Below are positions 20,094 to 28,877 of a stretch of 64,000 nt of DNA, piece after piece. The notes under the pieces are model-generated. The model did not search any database and was not told the origin of the DNA. It saw only the letters and a program-made list of their open reading frames with translations. Source of the DNA: Marinobacter litoralis. GTDB taxonomy: Bacteria > Pseudomonadota > Gammaproteobacteria > Pseudomonadales > Oleiphilaceae. Each line of letters opens with the position of its first letter. The stretch's first letter is position 1. Both the position numbers and the translations under genes were made by a program. The stretch spans positions 124,001-188,000 of the forward strand of contig NZ_JAELVS010000005.1 in NCBI RefSeq assembly GCF_016427555.1, written 5' to 3'.

Positions 20094-21794
20094 ATGAACG
20101 GCGCACAGCACATTCTTGACGCGTTTCACCGCCACAACATCCATACTGTTTTCGGCTATCCGGGCGGCTGCATTATGCCTCTCTACGATGCCCTGGTAGA
20201 CGATGTTGGCGTGGAGCACGTGCTGTGCCGCCACGAACAGGCCTGCGCGTTGGCCGCCGACGGCTTTGCCCGCGCCAGCGGCGACATTGGCGTTTGCATT
20301 GCCACTTCGGGCCCGGGCGCAACCAACCTGATTACCGGTGTTGCCAACGCCTACATGGATTCCATTCCGATGCTGGTTATCAGTGGTCAGGTGCCCTCAC
20401 CTCTGATCGGCACCGATGCGTTTCAGGAAACCGACATTCTGGGCATGACCTTAGGCATCGTGAAGCACAGCTATTTAGTGGACGATGCCAACGCGTTACC
20501 CGCCATTATGGAAGAAGCAATCACCCTGGCGCAGAGCAGCCGGCCGGGACCTGTGTGGGTTGATATTCCAAAGAACATTCTGCTTGCCGACGTTGCTGCT
20601 CCGATTGCCACCAAAGCAGAAACGCCAGAAAGCAATTGCCCGGATGTTGCCGAAGCGCTGGCAATGCTGCGATCGGCCAAGCGCCCATTGCTTTACAGTG
20701 GTGGCGGCGTCTCTCTGGCGCAGGCGGAAGACAGCTTCCGTCAATTTGTCCAAGCCACCGGCATGCCTTCCGTTGTTACCCTGAAGGGCATAGGCAACCC
20801 CGGCAAAGGCAACCCTTACAACCTGGGGATGCTGGGCATGCACGGATCTCGAGCGGCGAACAAAGCGGTTGAAGAGTGCGACCTGTTGTTCGTGATCGGC
20901 GCTCGCCTGGATGACCGAGCCACCGGCAAGCTGGATGGCTTCGCCCCCAATGCCCGAATGATCCACATTGATGCCGATGCCGCGGAAATCAATAAACTTC
21001 GGCCGGCTGATTTGGCGTTGCGAGGCGACCTGAATCAGATCCTCGACGCATTCACCAAGGCATTGAGTTCAGAACCTTTGTTGATCTCCGACTGGCAAAA
21101 GCAATGCAAAACCTGGCACACCACCGGCGGTTTTCAGGCTGCGGACAACGAAGAGTCTCTGGCACCGATTTCAGGCCCCGCGTTTGTTCGCCAGCTTTCA
21201 AAAATCGCACCCGACAACGCCGTGATTGCCTGCGACGTTGGTCAACACCAGATGTGGGTGGCCCAGCATTACGAGTTTGATCACCCACGCCACCATCTCA
21301 CCAGCGGTGGTTTAGGCACCATGGGCTTTGGTTTACCGGCCGCCATCGGCGCACAGTTTGCCGACCGCAGCAGCACGGTTATCAATGTGACCGGTGACGG
21401 CTCGTTCATGATGAACGCGCAGGAGCTGGCCACCATTCGCCGTTACAACTTGCCTTTGAAGCTGATCATTTTGGATAACCAGTGTTTGGGTATGGTTCGC
21501 CAGCAGCAGGAACTGTTCTACAACAACCGGGAGAGTCACATTAATCTGGATGACAACCCGGATTTTGTAGCGATGGCTCGGGCTTTCGATATTCCGGCCC
21601 TGCACATTGAGCGCACGGATCAGATTCGCAGAGGCATTGAAGCCATTCTCGCCTATGACGGGCCGATGTTGTTGCACGTTGCCATCAGCCGCGAGGAGAA
21701 CGTTTGGCCGATCGTGAAACCCGGTGGCAGCAATAAAGAGATGATTGATGAAACCCGGCGCACCAGCGCATCTACTAAGGAGCAGGTAGCATGA
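20094..21794 (+). CDS. ilvG: acetolactate synthase large subunit (AHAS II type)
   Basis: The 566-residue thiamine-diphosphate enzyme joins two pyruvates, or pyruvate and 2-oxobutyrate, in the first common step of Val/Leu/Ile synthesis. It starts MNGAQHILDAFHRH, close to E. coli IlvG. The ThDP-activating glutamate is E48 in CRHEQACALAADGFARA, and the Mg/ThDP motif is GDGSFMMNAQELATIRR. An earlier in-frame ATG at 20064 lies in the terminator and was rejected. ilvM follows with a 4-base ATGA overlap, so the two subunits are coupled. Expression is governed by the leader attenuator. Confidence 0.95.
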   Translation: MNGAQHILDAFHRHNIHTVFGYPGGCIMPLYDALVDDVGVEHVLCRHEQACALAADGFARASGDIGVCIATSGPGATNLITGVANAYMDSIPMLVISGQVPSPLIGTDAFQETDILGMTLGIVKHSYLVDDANALPAIMEEAITLAQSSRPGPVWVDIPKNILLADVAAPIATKAETPESNCPDVAEALAMLRSAKRPLLYSGGGVSLAQAEDSFRQFVQATGMPSVVTLKGIGNPGKGNPYNLGMLGMHGSRAANKAVEECDLLFVIGARLDDRATGKLDGFAPNARMIHIDADAAEINKLRPADLALRGDLNQILDAFTKALSSEPLLISDWQKQCKTWHTTGGFQAADNEESLAPISGPAFVRQLSKIAPDNAVIACDVGQHQMWVAQHYEFDHPRHHLTSGGLGTMGFGLPAAIGAQFADRSSTVINVTGDGSFMMNAQELATIRRYNLPLKLIILDNQCLGMVRQQQELFYNNRESHINLDDNPDFVAMARAFDIPALHIERTDQIRRGIEAILAYDGPMLLHVAISREENVWPIVKPGGSNKEMIDETRRTSASTKEQVA

Positions 21795-22069
21795 GTCCGC
21801 AAGCAGAGTGTTCTACACCCAGCTATAACTTGAATTGTCGTATGCAGTCGGAGGCGGCGGCGCTTGAGCGGTTGTGTCAGGTGGTTCGGGTGCGTGGGTT
21901 TCGGATTTCGGAGATGTCGATGAGTTCGGGGGGCGAGCATTTGGATATTGCGTTGACGCTGGAGGGTTCCCGGCCGATTGCGATGCTTCGGGCTCAGTTG
22001 GAGAAGTTGCATACGGTTGAGGAGGTTTTGGTTCAGCCGTTGAGTTCGGTTCGGTCGGCTTTGGGTTGA
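21791..22069 (+). CDS. ilvM: acetolactate synthase small (regulatory) subunit, ACT domain
   Basis: The 92-residue protein consists of a single ACT-type fold (about residues 10-80: LNCRMQSEAAALERLCQVVR and HLDIALTLEG). This length is typical of IlvM rather than the longer IlvN/IlvH. It binds and stabilises the IlvG catalytic subunit. Its start overlaps the ilvG stop, which argues for a fixed subunit ratio. A palindromic repeat sits just downstream before ilvD. Confidence 0.9.
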   Translation: MSPQAECSTPSYNLNCRMQSEAAALERLCQVVRVRGFRISEMSMSSGGEHLDIALTLEGSRPIAMLRAQLEKLHTVEEVLVQPLSSVRSALG

Positions 22070-22117
22070 GTTTGGGCGTTTTCGGCTTCCTAGCCTTCTG
22101 GTTTTGGGGGCGGGTTT

Positions 22118-22206
22118 GCGGGGTGCGGAGTCATTTTCTTCTGGGAAAAATAACTCGCTTCGCTCAGACATCTTTTTCCCTGCCAGAAAATGACTCCGCA
22201 CCCCGC
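22118..22206. repeat. nested palindromic REP-like element, copy A
   Basis: A perfect 22-bp inverted repeat (22118-22139 with 22185-22206) encloses a second inverted repeat GGGAAAAA/TTTTTCCC and a 19-base loop core ACTCGCTTCGCTCAGACAT (22153-22171). The same core recurs twice at 25.3-25.5 kb. The transcript would fold into a long hairpin between ilvM and ilvD and could affect mRNA stability or readthrough. Confidence 0.8.
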
Positions 22207-22315
22207 TACCGGCTAACCTTTTGGGGATAGGCCGTGGTGGACGGTTGCACTTGCTTGCTATGTGGTGTTCTCTGGTAGTTACCGTTTTTGATTTCTAACT
22301 TATAAAGGTGGTTTC

Positions 22316-23992
22316 ATGGCTACGGATAAACGACGTCGCTATTCTGCACCGGTGGTGGATGGCATTAATAAGTCTGCCAGCCGGGCTATGTTGCGGGCAG
22401 TGGGTTTCGAGGATGCCGATTTCCGGAAGCCCCAAGTCGGGATTGCTTCCACCTGGAGCAATCTGACGCCTTGTAATATGCACATTGACGGGCTGGCCCG
22501 GGAGGCTGCCAAGGGGGCGGATCAGGCCGGTGGTAAGAGTCTGATTTTTAATACCATCACGGTGTCAGACGGGATCGCCAACGGGACGGAGGGCATGAAG
22601 TATTCTCTGGTTTCCCGGGAGGTGATTGCAGATTCCATTGAGACGGTGGCCGGTTGTGAAGGCTTTGACGGGCTGGTGGCGATTGGCGGCTGTGACAAGA
22701 ACATGCCCGGCTGTTTGATGGGGCTGGCGCGGTTGAACCGGCCATCAGTGTTTGTGTATGGCGGCACTATTCAGCCCGGAGAGAATCACACCGATATTAT
22801 TTCCGTGTTTGAAGCCGTGGGCGCGCACGCTCAGGGCAAGATGGATTTGATTGAAGTGAAGCAGATCGAGGAAACGGCGATTCCCGGGGCCGGTTCCTGT
22901 GGGGGCATGTATACGGCAAATACCATGGCTTCTGCGATTGAGGCGATGGGGATGAGTTTGCCGGGCAGTTCGGCTCAGAATGCGGTGTCTAATAATAAAC
23001 TGGCCGACTGCGAAGCCGCCGGTGAGGCGGTGCTGAAACTGCTGGATGCTGACATTAAACCGTCTGACATCATGACCCGCGAAGCCTTCGAAAATGCCAT
23101 CACGGTGGTGATTACGCTGGGCGGCTCCACCAATGCGGTGCTGCACTTATTGGGTATGGCGAGCACGGTAGGTGTTGAGTTGTCGCTGGATGACTTTGTG
23201 CGGATTGGTAAAACCGTTCCTGTACTCGCAGATCTTCGCCCGTCCGGGCATTACATGATGTCTGAGCTGGTAGCGATTGGCGGTATTCAGCCGCTCATGA
23301 AGATGTTGCTGGATCGCGGCATGTTGCATGGCGACTGCATGACGGTAACGGGTAAAACACTGGCTGAAAATCTGGCCGATGTTACGCCCTACCCTGAAGA
23401 TCAGCAGATTATCCGCGCTTTCGAAAATCCGGTTAAGGCCGACAGTCACCTGCGTATTCTCTACGGCAATCTGGCACCTGAAGGTTCGGTGGCGAAAATC
23501 ACCGGCAAGGAAGGCACGCATTTCTCAGGTCGTGCTCGGGTGTTCCATTCTGAAGAAGAAGCGCAAGAACGCATTCTGGATGGCAGCGTTGTCGCCGGGG
23601 ATGTACTGGTCATTCGGTACGAAGGCCCCAAGGGCGGCCCGGGCATGCGCGAGATGCTGAGCCCCACCTCGGCGATTATGGGCCGTGGTTTGGGCAGTGA
23701 TGTGGCGTTGATTACCGATGGTCGTTTTTCCGGCGGAAGCCACGGTTTCGTCGTCGGGCACATCACTCCGGAAGCCGCAGTCGGTGGGCCGATCGCGTTG
23801 GTAGAAGAAGGCGACACCATCACCATTGATGCGGTGAACAACACCATTGTTCTGGAAATTTCGGAAGAAGAGATGGAAAAACGGCGCAAGGCCTGGAAGG
23901 CTCCGGAGCCTAGAGTAACTCGCGGAGTGTTGGCGAAATACGCCCGGACGGTGAGTTCAGCGTCCACCGGCGCGGTCACTGACCTGCCGTAA
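22316..23992 (+). CDS. ilvD: dihydroxy-acid dehydratase
   Basis: The 558-residue iron-sulfur enzyme dehydrates 2,3-dihydroxy-acids to 2-oxo-acids, the third step in Val/Ile synthesis. Three conserved cysteines, C53 (TPCNMH), C126 ([10 protein letters not shown]) and C195 ([12 protein letters not shown]), are the set expected for the [2Fe-2S] form. The C-terminal [17 protein letters not shown] block binds substrate. AAAGGTGG lies 8 bases upstream of the start. It forms ilvGMD with the genes before it, though 246 bases and a hairpin separate it from ilvM. A terminator follows. Confidence 0.96.
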   Translation: MATDKRRRYSAPVVDGINKSASRAMLRAVGFEDADFRKPQVGIASTWSNLTPCNMHIDGLAREAAKGADQAGGKSLIFNTITVSDGIANGTEGMKYSLVSREVIADSIETVAGCEGFDGLVAIGGCDKNMPGCLMGLARLNRPSVFVYGGTIQPGENHTDIISVFEAVGAHAQGKMDLIEVKQIEETAIPGAGSCGGMYTANTMASAIEAMGMSLPGSSAQNAVSNNKLADCEAAGEAVLKLLDADIKPSDIMTREAFENAITVVITLGGSTNAVLHLLGMASTVGVELSLDDFVRIGKTVPVLADLRPSGHYMMSELVAIGGIQPLMKMLLDRGMLHGDCMTVTGKTLAENLADVTPYPEDQQIIRAFENPVKADSHLRILYGNLAPEGSVAKITGKEGTHFSGRARVFHSEEEAQERILDGSVVAGDVLVIRYEGPKGGPGMREMLSPTSAIMGRGLGSDVALITDGRFSGGSHGFVVGHITPEAAVGGPIALVEEGDTITIDAVNNTIVLEISEEEMEKRRKAWKAPEPRVTRGVLAKYARTVSSASTGAVTDLP

Positions 23993-24007
23993 CCCTGCTC
24001 GGCTAAA

Positions 24008-24043
24008 TGGCCGGACGTGTCCTGCGTCCGGCCACTCTTTTTT
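24008..24043 (+). terminator. intrinsic terminator after ilvD
   Basis: The stem TGGCCGGACG/CGTCCGGCCA with a 7-base loop is followed by a T-rich run. It lies between convergent ilvD and the thiolase gene, and overlaps the last bases of the thiolase. Confidence 0.8.
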
Positions 24044-25220
24044 AAATCAGCTCAACCGCCACCGCAGTTCCTTCGCCACCACCAATACACAGTGATGCCA
24101 CACCCCGCTTGAGGCCACGCTGTTTCAGTGCGTTGATCAAGGTGATCAGAATGCGGGATCCGGACGACCCAATCGGGTGCCCCAGTGCACAAGCGCCACC
24201 ATGAACGTTCACCTTTTCAGCCGGCAGATTCAGCTCGTTGATTGCGGCAAGCGTCACCACGGCAAAGGCTTCGTTAATTTCAAACAAATCAACATCGTCC
24301 ACAGCCCAACCGGCTTTATCCAACACTTTTTCGATGGAACCAATCGGCGCCAAGGTAAACTCCGCGGGCAACCGAGCGTGGGTTGCGTGGGCAACAATTC
24401 GCGCTTGAGGTGTCAGGCCGCGTGCCTCGGCTTCAGCCGATGAAGCCAGCACCAACGCAGACGCACCGTCACTGATAGAACTGGAATTCGCTGCGGTTAC
24501 CGAACCGTCTTTGGCAAATGCCGGCTTCAGGTGGGGAATCTTCTCGGGCTTGGCATTACCGGGCTGTTCATCCGTATCCACTTCGGTATCACCGCCGCGG
24601 CCAGAGACAGTCACCGGCGTAATCTCATCGCGGAACCAACCATTCTCGATCGCAGCCAGTGCTTTCTGCAGCGAGCCAATGGCAAACTCATCCATATCCT
24701 GACGGCTAATGTCGAACTTATCCGCCGTGCGCTGGGCGAATACGCCCATCAGGCCACCTTCATAGGCGTCTTCCAGACCATCCAGGAACATACTATCCAT
24801 CACCTGACCATGCCCCATGCGCATACCGGCACGGGCTTTGGGCAACAGGTAAGGCGCCTGGCTCATGTTTTCCATGCCGCCAGCAATCATGATGTTGTTG
24901 GTGCCCGCTTTGATTTGGTCGTGAGCCATGATCACGGCCTGCATACCGGAACCGCACATTTTGTTGATGGTGGTGCAACCCGAGCTATCCGGAATGCCAG
25001 AAGCACGAGAAGCCTGGCGCGCAGGGGCCTGCCCCAACCCACCCGGCAGTACGCACCCCATGATCACTTCCTGAATATCGGCCGGCTGCAATCCGGACCG
25101 CTCAATGGCCGCCTTGATGGAGATAGCGCCCAGTTCAGGGGAACGCACTGAGCTCAAAGAGCCCATCATCCCGCCCATCGGTGTTCGGGCCGAGCCAGCT
25201 ATTACGACATCGTTGTTCAT
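24042..25220 (-). CDS. acetyl-CoA C-acyltransferase (thiolase)
   Basis: The 392-residue thiolase has all three catalytic blocks: nucleophile C89 in INKMCGSGMQAV, the histidine in GGACALGHPIGSSG, and the second cysteine in ASLCIGGGEGTAV. The overall form resembles biosynthetic or short-chain acetyl-CoA acetyltransferases (AtoB-like). In this context it probably splits acetoacetyl-CoA or 2-methylacetoacetyl-CoA from leucine or isoleucine breakdown. It lies downstream of a repeat-rich gap and in line with the dehydrogenase genes at 25.6-30.0 kb on the same strand. Confidence 0.92.
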   Translation of the reverse strand: MNNDVVIAGSARTPMGGMMGSLSSVRSPELGAISIKAAIERSGLQPADIQEVIMGCVLPGGLGQAPARQASRASGIPDSSGCTTINKMCGSGMQAVIMAHDQIKAGTNNIMIAGGMENMSQAPYLLPKARAGMRMGHGQVMDSMFLDGLEDAYEGGLMGVFAQRTADKFDISRQDMDEFAIGSLQKALAAIENGWFRDEITPVTVSGRGGDTEVDTDEQPGNAKPEKIPHLKPAFAKDGSVTAANSSSISDGASALVLASSAEAEARGLTPQARIVAHATHARLPAEFTLAPIGSIEKVLDKAGWAVDDVDLFEINEAFAVVTLAAINELNLPAEKVNVHGGACALGHPIGSSGSRILITLINALKQRGLKRGVASLCIGGGEGTAVAVELI

Positions 25221-25316
25221 GAGTGTTGCTCTCCTCAGTATTGGATAAAATATTGTTCGTCAGGCCCGATTTCCGCTCCCAGACTTCCTGTTGTGCGGGC
25301 GGGCTTGCGCGCTGGC

Positions 25317-25382
25317 CTTTTCATTTTTTTTGAAAAAGAACTCGCTTCGCTCAGACATCATTTTCTGGCAAAAAATGAAAAG
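25317..25382. repeat. REP-like element, copy B
   Basis: An inverted repeat CTTTTCATTTTTT/AAAAAATGAAAAG flanks the same 19-base core ACTCGCTTCGCTCAGACAT (25340-25358) found in copy A. It lies in the 376-base gap between the thiolase and acyl-CoA dehydrogenase genes, with copy C in opposite orientation. The intervening spacer has its own inverted repeat (CCGACGGGCA near 25394 and TGCCCGTCGG near 25440). Confidence 0.75.
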
Positions 25383-25460
25383 ACCACCCCGCGCCGACGG
25401 GCATTGACGGGTTCACCGGAAAACTTCCTATGCCTGTGCTGCCCGTCGGTAGGGGGGTGT

Positions 25461-25531
25461 GGGGTGCTTTTCTGGCAGGGAAAAAGATGTCTGAGCGAAG
25501 CGAGTTATTTTTCCCAGAAGAAAAACACCCC
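25461..25531. repeat. REP-like element, copy C (inverted)
   Basis: This copy carries the core in reverse complement (25487-25505), inside GGGAAAAA/TTTTTCCC arms and outer arms starting GGGGTGCTTTTCT. With copy B it forms an inverted pair, like a bacterial interspersed mosaic element. Apart from these repeats I see nothing coding in 25221-25596. Confidence 0.75.
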
Positions 25532-25596
25532 ATACCCCGCGTACCCGCCCGCACACCCCAAAGGCTAGGAGCCCAAGCCCAACCTACAGAACGCCC

Positions 25597-26754
25597 TCAG
25601 CGCCCCAGTACCGAACGGGCAATGATTTCCTTCATCACCTCGGATGTGCCGCCATAAATACGCTGCACCCGAGCATCAATGAAGTTCCGCGAAATCGGGT
25701 ATTCGGTGGTGTAACCGTAACCGCCGAACAGCTGCAAACAGCCGTCTGCCACACGGCACTGCATTTCCGTTGCGCTGTACTTGGCCATCGAAGCCGTAGG
25801 CGCATCCAGCTCGCCGGCTTCGTACTGGCGAATGCACTGATCCACGAAGGCCTTGTTGATGCGGTAGTCCGTTTCCATACGGGCTATTTCGAAACGGGTA
25901 TTCTGAAGCTGGCTGAGCTTCTGACCGAACAACTCCCGCTCCTGAGTGTATTGGATGGTCATATCCAATGAGCCGCGAGCAGCAGCAACACCCAATGCAC
26001 CAATGACCAGCCGCTCACGGGGCAATTCACGCATCAGATAAGCAAACCCCTGGCCTTCCTCACCCAGCAATGCCGAAGCGGGAATGCGCATATCAGAGAA
26101 AAACAGCTCGGAGGTATCGCCAGAATGTTGGCCGATTTTGTCGAGGTTTCGACCACAACTGAACCCGGGCAGCGACGTGTCTACCAGAAACAGGCTAATG
26201 CCCTTTGCGCCGGCATTGGGGTCGGTTTTAGCCGCCACGATCACCATGTCCGCATGCTGACCGTTCGTAATGAACGTCTTGGAGCCGTTCAGTACGTATT
26301 GGTCGCCGTCTTTAACCGCGCTGGTGCGGATGGCCTGCAAGTCGCTGCCTGCGCCGGGTTCGGTCATGGCGATGGCACCAACGGCTTCGCCAGAAACCAT
26401 CTTGGGTAGCCACTGCTGCTTTTGCTCGTCGTTGCCGATGTGAGAAAGGTACGGCGCTACTATGTCGGAATGCACCATCACGTTGGTGGAAAGCGCACCA
26501 AAGCCCATACGAGCCAACTCTTCACCGACAACCACGGAATATTGGAAGGGTGCGCCGCAACCGCCACAGTCTTCGGGCACATCAACGCACAGCATGCCGG
26601 CTTCGCCCAACGTGTTCCAAAGCTTTCGCGGCACGATGCCATCCTTTTCCCAAGCTTCGTAATGCGGCGCAACTTCTGTTTCCAGCGCTTTGATTACAGA
26701 GTCCCGGAACAGGTTCAGCTCTTCTTGATCAACAAGGTTCGTCATACTTGTCAC
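25597..26754 (-). CDS. acyl-CoA dehydrogenase (branched/short-chain type)
   Basis: The 385-residue FAD enzyme introduces a double bond into an acyl-CoA. The FAD-binding motif AIAMTEPGAGSDLQAIRT and the C-terminal QLFGGYGYTTEYPISR are clear. The usual catalytic glutamate position before the GTSE motif is glycine (IYGGTSEV). The base is therefore probably E247 in LPRERLVIG, the placement known for isovaleryl- and long-chain acyl-CoA dehydrogenases. It is followed 14 bases upstream on the same strand by an SDR gene, giving an SDR-dehydrogenase operon. A 2-methylbutyryl- or isobutyryl-CoA role is inference. Confidence 0.9.
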   Translation of the reverse strand: MTSMTNLVDQEELNLFRDSVIKALETEVAPHYEAWEKDGIVPRKLWNTLGEAGMLCVDVPEDCGGCGAPFQYSVVVGEELARMGFGALSTNVMVHSDIVAPYLSHIGNDEQKQQWLPKMVSGEAVGAIAMTEPGAGSDLQAIRTSAVKDGDQYVLNGSKTFITNGQHADMVIVAAKTDPNAGAKGISLFLVDTSLPGFSCGRNLDKIGQHSGDTSELFFSDMRIPASALLGEEGQGFAYLMRELPRERLVIGALGVAAARGSLDMTIQYTQERELFGQKLSQLQNTRFEIARMETDYRINKAFVDQCIRQYEAGELDAPTASMAKYSATEMQCRVADGCLQLFGGYGYTTEYPISRNFIDARVQRIYGGTSEVMKEIIARSVLGR

Positions 26755-26768
26755 CTACGGTTGCTGTT

Positions 26769-27530
26769 TTAGCGGGGCGCCATGCGCAAAGCGCAGTCCA
26801 AACGCACGACTTCACCGTTCAGCAACGGGTTTCGTACCATTTGATCGACCATCATGCCGAACTCTTCGGGCTTACCCAGACGTTTCGGGAACGGCAGCGT
26901 TGCCGCCAGGCTGTCCTGAACTTCCTGCGGCATGCCCGCCAGCATGGGTGTCATAAACAGGCCCGGAGCAATGGTGTTCACGCGGACACCTTCTCGCGCC
27001 AATTCGCGAGCGGATTGCAGCGTCAACGCCACCACACCGCCTTTGGATGCGCTGTAAGCAGCCTGTCCGATCTGTCCTTCATATGCAGCAACCGACGCGG
27101 TATTGATGATCACCCCGCGCTCGCCGTCGGCGTTAGGCTCGCGCTGCGCCATATCGACTGCGGCCAACCGAAGAATGTTGAAAGTTCCTATCAGATTGAT
27201 CTGGATAACCCGGTTAAAGTTTTGCAGCGGCATAACGCCTTCGCGACCCAGAATCTTTTCAGCTGGGCCAATACCGGCACAATTGATCGCAACACCGCAT
27301 GGGCCGTGGGCTTCACGGGCCGCGCTGACAGCCGCTTCAGCACTATCCGCAGAGGAAACATCGCAGTACAGAAATAGGCCGCCAATCTCGGCAGCCACTT
27401 TTTCACCCAGATCTTTGTTCACATCCAGAATGGCCACTTTACAACCCGCCGCGGCGAGCGCGCGAGCCGCGCCTTCACCCAGACCAGATGCACCGCCAGT
27501 CACGATAGCCGGAACGTTTTGAAATTCCAT
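26769..27530 (-). CDS. SDR family 3-hydroxyacyl-CoA dehydrogenase (HSD17B10-like)
   Basis: The 253-residue short-chain dehydrogenase has the NAD motif TGGASGLGEGAARAL, the NCAGIG structural motif, the catalytic Ser in NTASVAAYEGQIG and the YSASK pair. The internal insertion and the PFPKRLGKPEEFG tail resemble type II 3-hydroxyacyl-CoA dehydrogenases. These oxidise 2-methyl-3-hydroxybutyryl-CoA in isoleucine breakdown. It is the first gene of an SDR-acyl-CoA dehydrogenase unit; a predicted LiuR operator lies 74 bases upstream of its start. Confidence 0.9.
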   Translation of the reverse strand: MEFQNVPAIVTGGASGLGEGAARALAAAGCKVAILDVNKDLGEKVAAEIGGLFLYCDVSSADSAEAAVSAAREAHGPCGVAINCAGIGPAEKILGREGVMPLQNFNRVIQINLIGTFNILRLAAVDMAQREPNADGERGVIINTASVAAYEGQIGQAAYSASKGGVVALTLQSARELAREGVRVNTIAPGLFMTPMLAGMPQEVQDSLAATLPFPKRLGKPEEFGMMVDQMVRNPLLNGEVVRLDCALRMAPR

Positions 27531-27603
27531 AACCCACTTTCCCGTTTATTAGTCTCGTTGCGTTCAGTGCCCTGTCGCACTGAGCGCGCGCCTTTCTCTG
27601 AAG

Positions 27604-27619
27604 TTTACGTTAACGTAAA
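27604..27619. promoter_or_regulatory. predicted LiuR operator upstream of the SDR gene
   Basis: The sequence TTTACGTTAACGTAAA is a perfect palindrome (18 bp with flanking G and C, 27603-27620). It fits the pattern TTTACGTNNACGTAAA shared with sites at 32974 and 62240. It lies between the thiolase stop and the SDR start, facing the SDR-dehydrogenase unit. Confidence 0.75.
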
Positions 27620-27656
27620 CATTAACCCGAATTCGATACCGGAAACAACTCCGGCT

Positions 27657-28847
27657 TTAGTCCAACCGTTCAACAACCAACGCAATCCCTTGCCCGCCAC
27701 CAATGCACATGGTGATCAGACCAAAGCGGCCACCGGTTCGCTCCAACTCAGACAACGCTTTGATAATCAGAATAGAACCCGTTGCTCCCACCGGGTGCCC
27801 CAAGGCAACCGCGCCGCCGTTCGGGTTCACTTTATCTTCAGGTAGCCCCAGTTCCCGACTAACTGCCATTGCTTGTGCAGCGAACGCTTCATTGGATTCG
27901 ATTACATCCAGATCCTCTACAGACAGGCCGGTTTGCTTCAGCACCTGACGAACGGCCGGTATAGGACCTACTCCCATAATCTCAGGATCAACACCAGCGA
28001 AGGCATAACCCACCAAACGCGCCCGCGCTTTCAATCCCTGCTTTTCAGCTTCGGCCGCACTGGTCAGCACCATTGCCGCAGCCCCATCGTTGATCCCAGA
28101 GGCGTTGCCGGCTGTTACCATGCCGTCTTTGCTAAACGCCGGTTTAAGTGCCGACAAGCTCTCTGCCGTAGTACCGGCGCGAACGTGCTCATCTTGCTTA
28201 AACACTACTTCCTTGCGGCCTTGCCGGACCGTGACAGGCACGATCTGATCTTCGAAATAACCTTGCTCAATGGCATTAGCGGCACGCCGGTGACTTTCTG
28301 CCGAAAAGGTATCCAAAGCCTCCCGAGTCAGGCCGTGATTAACCGCAATGCGCTCGGCGGTCATCCCCATATGTCCACTGCCAAACGGGTCACTGAGAAT
28401 ACCAAGCGTCAGGTCAACAGCCCGACCATCACCCATCCGGAAGCCCTTACGCGCATTCGGCAGAATGTACGCCCCCTGGCTCATCGACTCGGCGCCTCCG
28501 GCCAAAGCCATACGGCTATCTCCCATCACGATCAATTGCGCGGCACTGATGACCGACTGAACCGCAGAGCCGCACAATCGGTTAACGTTGAGTGCCGCCG
28601 AGCTCTTTGGCATACCCACGTTCAAAGCAATATGGCGAGCCAGGTACGCATCTTGCGGACCCGTCGTGATGATGTGGCCAAATACCGAGTGGTCGATATC
28701 TTCCGCGGCCACACCAGCACGTCTAATAGCTTCGCGCGCCGCAACTGTACCCAACTCAACCGGAGCCAATGCGCTGAGGCTGCCCCCGAAGCTACCGATC
28801 GCGGTGCGGGCACCGTCAAGGATGACTACGTCTGTCAGTTTCATCAT
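27657..28847 (-). CDS. acetyl-CoA C-acyltransferase (thiolase), second copy
   Basis: The 396-residue thiolase has nucleophile C92 in VNRLCGSAVQSV, histidine in GGAVALGHPVGATGS and the late cysteine in ITMCIGGGQG. It differs clearly from the thiolase at 24.0 kb (INKMCGSG versus VNRLCGSA), so this is not a recent duplication. It probably cleaves a 3-oxoacyl-CoA from branched-chain acid breakdown. It starts 30 bases downstream of an acyl-CoA dehydrogenase gene on the same strand and the two likely share a transcript. Confidence 0.92.
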   Translation of the reverse strand: MMKLTDVVILDGARTAIGSFGGSLSALAPVELGTVAAREAIRRAGVAAEDIDHSVFGHIITTGPQDAYLARHIALNVGMPKSSAALNVNRLCGSAVQSVISAAQLIVMGDSRMALAGGAESMSQGAYILPNARKGFRMGDGRAVDLTLGILSDPFGSGHMGMTAERIAVNHGLTREALDTFSAESHRRAANAIEQGYFEDQIVPVTVRQGRKEVVFKQDEHVRAGTTAESLSALKPAFSKDGMVTAGNASGINDGAAAMVLTSAAEAEKQGLKARARLVGYAFAGVDPEIMGVGPIPAVRQVLKQTGLSVEDLDVIESNEAFAAQAMAVSRELGLPEDKVNPNGGAVALGHPVGATGSILIIKALSELERTGGRFGLITMCIGGGQGIALVVERLD

Positions 28848-28877
28848 GTGTTACTCCTAGTCGTATTTTCGGAATCG

